From: Seonamhaeicola maritimus
GTDB lineage: Bacteria; Bacteroidota; Bacteroidia; Flavobacteriales; Flavobacteriaceae
Length of the DNA: 64,000 nt
NCBI RefSeq assembly: GCF_008056315.1
Contig: NZ_VRKQ01000010.1
Coordinates: 806,001-870,000, forward strand
Direction of reading: 5' to 3'
Shown: piece after piece, positions 60,900-64,000 of the stretch
Layout of the letters: the number at the start of each line of letters is the position of its first letter
How positions within the stretch are numbered: the first letter of the stretch is position 1
Position numbers and translations under genes: made by a program
The notes under the pieces: model-generated
Told to the model about the DNA's origin: nothing
The model's input: only the letters and a program-made list of their open reading frames with translations
Databases searched by the model: none

Positions 60900-60978
60900 C
60901 TTAATAAAAATTTTAATGTTATTGCATTATTGCAATTACAAAAGTAAGAGGCGATAAACTTCTAATCAGTGACTACGG

Positions 60979-61605
60979 TCACCACTCACCAATAATTTTT
61001 ATTTCACCTGCATTTTGAACTACTTTTTTGTCAGTCTCAAGTTTTTTTAACACCCGTGTAATTACCTCACGAGCTGTACCAAGTTCATTGGCAATTTGGC
61101 TATGACTCATTTTAATAGAATTCCCAGAAGTTAATTGTACTTTCTTTTTTAAATGGTCATATAGCCTTTTGTCCATTTTATCTAATAATAAATGACCAAT
61201 AGTATCTAAAAGTTCTGAATATCTCAAGTTGAATTGGTTATAAAACAACTCATTAAAATCAGGGTACTCCTTTAACCAATTAGGTAGGTGCTGCACAGGG
61301 ATTAGAATTATTTTTGAGTCTTCCTCCGTTACAGCATAAACTTTACTAGGAGTGTTTTTTAACGCTGCGTAGAAAGTCATTACACAGCTTTGAGTAGGCT
61401 CAATGTAATATAGTAACAATTCTTTTTCGTCAAACCTTGAATATACTTTTACAAGCCCGTTAATAACAATGGGGAGAACTTTTACATATTGAGCTTCCCT
61501 TAAGATTTCGGTTCCTTTTGGAAATTCTTTAACTGAAGATTCTTTTATAATGGCATCAATTAATCTTGGCTTTAAAAAGGACAATATACTTTTGTCAATT
61601 TCCAT
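60979..61605 (-). CDS. Crp/Fnr family transcriptional regulator
   Basis: 208 residues. The N-terminal cyclic-nucleotide-binding-like beta-roll (about 20-125) has EFPKGTEILREAQYVKVLPIV. The C-terminal winged HTH has SHSQIANELGTAREVITRVLKKLE. Only one Cys is visible in the sensor region (SCVMTF), so an FNR-type iron-sulfur cluster is unlikely. It probably controls the adjacent DUF2892 gene; signal unknown. Confidence 0.88.
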   Translation of the reverse strand: MEIDKSILSFLKPRLIDAIIKESSVKEFPKGTEILREAQYVKVLPIVINGLVKVYSRFDEKELLLYYIEPTQSCVMTFYAALKNTPSKVYAVTEEDSKIILIPVQHLPNWLKEYPDFNELFYNQFNLRYSELLDTIGHLLLDKMDKRLYDHLKKKVQLTSGNSIKMSHSQIANELGTAREVITRVLKKLETDKKVVQNAGEIKIIGEW

Positions 61606-61645
61606 ATTTCAGTTTGTTTTATAATCTAGTTAAACTAAAGAAAAA

Positions 61646-62509
61646 TTAATCACCTTCTAAAGTCTTTAGCCCCTTCAAGTTTTGCTTCAATATAACTTTG
61701 ACGTCAGCATTTTCAACATGACCCAAAATACCCCACGGACCTTTATATCCAACATTTTTTAATGTTTGAAACATGCTTTTTTCATAGTTGCCTTTACCAA
61801 TAGGGAGTATTTTTTCTCCATCTTTTTCCATACCATTTAGGTTAACAGCTGATAGATAAGGAGACATTGCTTTTGATAAGGATGAGAATTCATCTATAGT
61901 ATGATGCCCATGATGAAAATTATAAACCAAATTTAAGTTATGTTGCGGTAGTTTTTTAATGATTTCTATTTGGTTATATGGATTTCCAAACCATCCACCG
62001 TGATTGTATAAAGCAACTTTGCATCCCATACTTTTAGATTTATTAGAAACAAAGTCGATGAAATTGATGGCTCTATTAAGTGATTGTTTTTGATCTAAAT
62101 CTTTGAAATAATTCTCACTCATACTTACCCAAATGGTAGTATTAAGTCCAGATTGTTCAATAATATCAAAAAGTTTTTCGTTACCATGACTTAGCTGTCC
62201 AATGCTGTCTCTTTTGGCGTTCAGCCAAAGCCAAACTGATATTATTTCTATGTTGTTTTTGACTGCAAGTTTTAGTTCAGTTAACGTGTTATCTAAATGC
62301 TTATCTCTCCAATCATAAGCGTATTTTTTGAAACCTAATTCTTTCAGCATACTAATACGCTCTTGAGGAGACCTTTCTAAAGAATCAAAAGCCACTATGC
62401 ACCAAGGATAAAGATCCTGATTTACTAATTGGTTATTGGCTCTCTGTTTACAAGAGAAAACCAAAATCAAAAATACTAGAGCAGCTAAAAAGTTAAAATA
62501 TTTCCCCAT
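61646..62509 (-). CDS. Sugar phosphate isomerase/epimerase-like lipoprotein (AP_endonuc_2 TIM barrel)
   Basis: 287 residues with a lipoprotein signal (LVFLILVFSCKQ, Cys20). The barrel resembles xylose isomerase-like/IolE-type proteins: VALYNHGGWFGNP, LVYNFHHGHHT (His-rich metal region), NLNGMEKDGEKILPIGKGNY. A lipidated location is unusual for a cytosolic-type isomerase but known in Bacteroidota. The substrate is unknown; the nearby sulfatase suggests a carbohydrate context. It overlaps the next small gene by 25 nt. Confidence 0.78.
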   Translation of the reverse strand: MGKYFNFLAALVFLILVFSCKQRANNQLVNQDLYPWCIVAFDSLERSPQERISMLKELGFKKYAYDWRDKHLDNTLTELKLAVKNNIEIISVWLWLNAKRDSIGQLSHGNEKLFDIIEQSGLNTTIWVSMSENYFKDLDQKQSLNRAINFIDFVSNKSKSMGCKVALYNHGGWFGNPYNQIEIIKKLPQHNLNLVYNFHHGHHTIDEFSSLSKAMSPYLSAVNLNGMEKDGEKILPIGKGNYEKSMFQTLKNVGYKGPWGILGHVENADVKVILKQNLKGLKTLEGD

Positions 62510-62709
62510 TTCAAAAGATAAATCACCATGACTGTAATGGCGCCACTGGCAAGTAATACACTACTCCAATAATACATTCTTGATCCCCAATGTTCATACA
62601 TCTTTTTGCCGTATAATTTTTTAGCATAACCATTGGTAAGCTTCCAATAAAGGTAGGTGATAATGCAAAAAAGAGCTATTGCCATTAATACTATCCAAGT
62701 TTTTTCCAT
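62485..62709 (-). CDS. Small two-helix membrane protein
   Basis: 74 residues: N-terminal helix (WIVLMAIALFCIITYLYW), a basic loop (KKLYGKKMYEHWG) and a second helix (VLLASGAITVMVIYLL). No family recognised. Its end overlaps the start of the isomerase-like gene, so the two are translated together. Confidence 0.6.
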   Translation of the reverse strand: MEKTWIVLMAIALFCIITYLYWKLTNGYAKKLYGKKMYEHWGSRMYYWSSVLLASGAITVMVIYLLKWGNILTF

Positions 62710-62736
62710 TTGCCAAGTTTTTGGGTGATGTGTTTA

Positions 62737-63093
62737 TTAAATATTTTGTCCAAAGGTCAAGAGGTTGTTATCAGGGTCAAGTATCGAAAATTCCCTTTGC
62801 CCCCAAGGTTTACTTTCCAATTTTCCATTTGGGTGAATTGCTGTATGTTTTTCTAATAATGAATTATAAAACGCGTCAATATTTTCAATTCGAATATAGA
62901 CTTGTCCGTAATTCTCTTTGGGATCAAGTTCTTTAAATTCAAAGAAATGAATTTGAATTTGGTCTTTTTCCATCATCAAATAACCGTCATAATTAGCACT
63001 ACCAAATACTTTAAAACCCAATTGGGTTGAGTAATAATCTCTAGTAATATTTTTATCGCGCATTGGTAATTTTGGACTGATGTCTGTGAGCAT
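62737..63093 (-). CDS. VOC family protein (glyoxalase/bleomycin-resistance fold)
   Basis: 118 residues with paired beta-alpha-beta modules: PKLPMRDKNITRDYYSTQLGF and VYIRIENIDAFYNSLLE, ending WGQREFSILDPDNNLLTFG. Resembles bleomycin-resistance-like proteins, but no substrate can be assigned. No signal peptide. Confidence 0.8.
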   Translation of the reverse strand: MLTDISPKLPMRDKNITRDYYSTQLGFKVFGSANYDGYLMMEKDQIQIHFFEFKELDPKENYGQVYIRIENIDAFYNSLLEKHTAIHPNGKLESKPWGQREFSILDPDNNLLTFGQNI

Positions 63094-63137
63094 GTAATAC
63101 CAAATTTAAATTTTTAATACACTTTAATTTTCTTTTT

Positions 63138-63614
63138 TCAATTAATTACTCGTTTCGCTTCCCATGGTTTTTGAATTTTATTCAATTTAATAAGAAATGG
63201 AATTAATAAAATTAGCTCAAGCCTTATAGTTACATTGAAACCTTCTTGAAAAAATGGTAAAACTAACATGGCAAAAACACAGGCAATAATTCCAACTATG
63301 GCATCAATTTTTCCAAATTGAATTGCAAAATCTTTTTCAAACCAAAGAGCAAAAGCTGTGACTCCTTTAAATAAACCAATAATAATTACTAAGAGGCCAT
63401 TTATTGAGAAAGGTTCATTGGATTCAAAACCGTAAAGTGCTAATGACGGTTTTAAATTTGTAAACCCAAGAATTAAACAAACAAAGGCCAAAAACCCAAA
63501 TAGCATAAAAACCCAACAAAAGAATTTAATCCACCACGGAAGTAGTTTTCTTCTTCTTATTTCGGTTTGTTCAAATTCGTTAAATGCGCTTTCAATTGGT
63601 TTGGTTTGTTCCAT
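63138..63614 (-). CDS. Hypothetical membrane protein (158 aa)
   Basis: 158 residues with about four hydrophobic segments (WIKFFCWVFMLFGFLAFVCL, FSINGLLVIIIGLFKGVTAF, IDAVIGIIACVFAMLVLPFF, LELILLIPFLIKL). No family recognised. Same strand as the VOC gene, 45 nt upstream of it. Confidence 0.65.
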   Translation of the reverse strand: MEQTKPIESAFNEFEQTEIRRRKLLPWWIKFFCWVFMLFGFLAFVCLILGFTNLKPSLALYGFESNEPFSINGLLVIIIGLFKGVTAFALWFEKDFAIQFGKIDAIVGIIACVFAMLVLPFFQEGFNVTIRLELILLIPFLIKLNKIQKPWEAKRVIN

Positions 63615-63714
63615 TAATATTAAAGTTTTTTGATTTCTTCTAAAGTTTAAAAGAAATCGACTTAATTCCTTTTTTAAAGGTAAGTCTTACAACTAAAATA
63701 TCAAAAGAAGTAGG

Positions 63715-64000
63715 TTATTTAATGCTTGGAATTAAACCTTTAGGAATATCTAACTTTCCGTTATGTGCGCCTTTTGAGAAATTACTAATATTGAAAGTAT
63801 TGGCTTTAGACCAATCACATTCAATTCTCCCATCACCTAAAACAATGGTTCCAAGTTTGGTTCTAAACCAATCTGCCAGTTTTTTGTATTTCTTGTTAGC
63901 CGCAACATTGTTTCGTTCAGAAGGATCTACTCTTAAATCGTATAAAACCAATTCTGCTTTTTCAACAGGGCATTCTAGGGCCCACTTTACATTTTCATTA
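63715..64000 (-). CDS. Sulfatase, C-terminal end only (cut by window edge)
   Basis: About 94 residues are visible, entering from the right edge. [22 protein letters not shown] is the conserved C-terminal sulfatase sequence (YDLxxDPxExxNLA), followed by [22 protein letters not shown]. The catalytic Cys/Ser motif CxPxR lies outside the window, so activity and subfamily cannot be judged. It hints that a second carbohydrate locus starts here. Confidence 0.85.
   Translation of the reverse strand, partial: NENVKWALECPVEKAELVLYDLRVDPSERNNVAANKKYKKLADWFRTKLGTIVLGDGRIECDWSKANTFNISNFSKGAHNGKLDIPKGLIPSIK

Noticed and set aside
60979-61605. Oxygen-sensing FNR with an iron-sulfur cluster
   Set aside because: The N-terminal Cys cluster needed for a [4Fe-4S] centre is absent.

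Overview
The window looks like chromosomal DNA of a marine, polysaccharide-degrading member of the Flavobacteriaceae (Bacteroidota). The base composition is AT-rich. Many starts are preceded by the Bacteroidota -7 element TAnnTTTG. One large secreted enzyme ends in a type IX secretion (T9SS) sorting domain. Core gene order and families (DUF177-rpmF-fabH-accB-accC, a HopJ-family protein, a GreA-like orphan, many SPII lipoproteins) also fit flavobacteria. I see no insertion sequence, integrase, phage gene, CRISPR array or rRNA operon.

Layout. 1-5.95 kb: a GlgE-type alpha-glucan locus (maltokinase, cut by the left edge; GlgE; GlgC; a GlgA/GlgM-type glycosyltransferase). 6.2-14.6 kb: housekeeping and small-molecule genes (lepA, a methyltransferase, a TolB-like lipoprotein, an M28 peptidase, dus, a LolC/E-like permease, rbfA, methylmalonyl-CoA epimerase, a CAU-anticodon tRNA). 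14.7-34.1 kb: an accessory carbohydrate locus for red-algal galactans. A leftward six-gene operon encodes an esterase, a GH2 enzyme, an alcohol dehydrogenase, a ferredoxin reductase, a [2Fe-2S] ferredoxin and a cytochrome P450. It diverges from rightward genes for an AraC regulator, a T9SS-exported GH86 enzyme, a membrane-anchored TPR/LuxR-type regulator, a sugar-porter MFS protein, a GH50 lipoprotein and an unknown lipoprotein. 34.4-40.3 kb: ribE, pdxA and the DUF177-rpmF-fabH-accB-accC block. 40.4-58.9 kb: mixed core genes (asd, mscL, alr, tdk, rsmI, recJ, an LpxH-like phosphatase, queD, a MATE transporter and others). 59-64 kb: stress and regulatory genes, several small membrane proteins, a sugar isomerase-like lipoprotein and, at the right edge, the C-terminal end of a sulfatase.

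How the parts work together. In the 15-34 kb locus, GH86 and GH50 are predicted to depolymerise agarose/porphyran outside the cell. The P450, its ferredoxin and its reductase match the known system that oxidatively removes the methyl group of 6-O-methyl-D-galactose, giving galactose and formaldehyde. The alcohol dehydrogenase and the esterase are candidates for downstream chemistry. The locus has no SusC/SusD pair and only an MFS porter for uptake, so it is either an incomplete locus or one partner of a split system. In the glycogen locus, GlgC supplies ADP-glucose, the GlgM-like enzyme could make maltose-1-phosphate, maltokinase makes the same compound from maltose, and GlgE polymerises it.

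The most unusual non-coding signal is a three-copy intergenic element (40.3, 49.6 and 56.3 kb). Its termini are inverted and change together between copies, and its central hairpin differs in every copy. Three convergent gene pairs also share their stop codons through a 4-nt TTAA/TTAG overlap.
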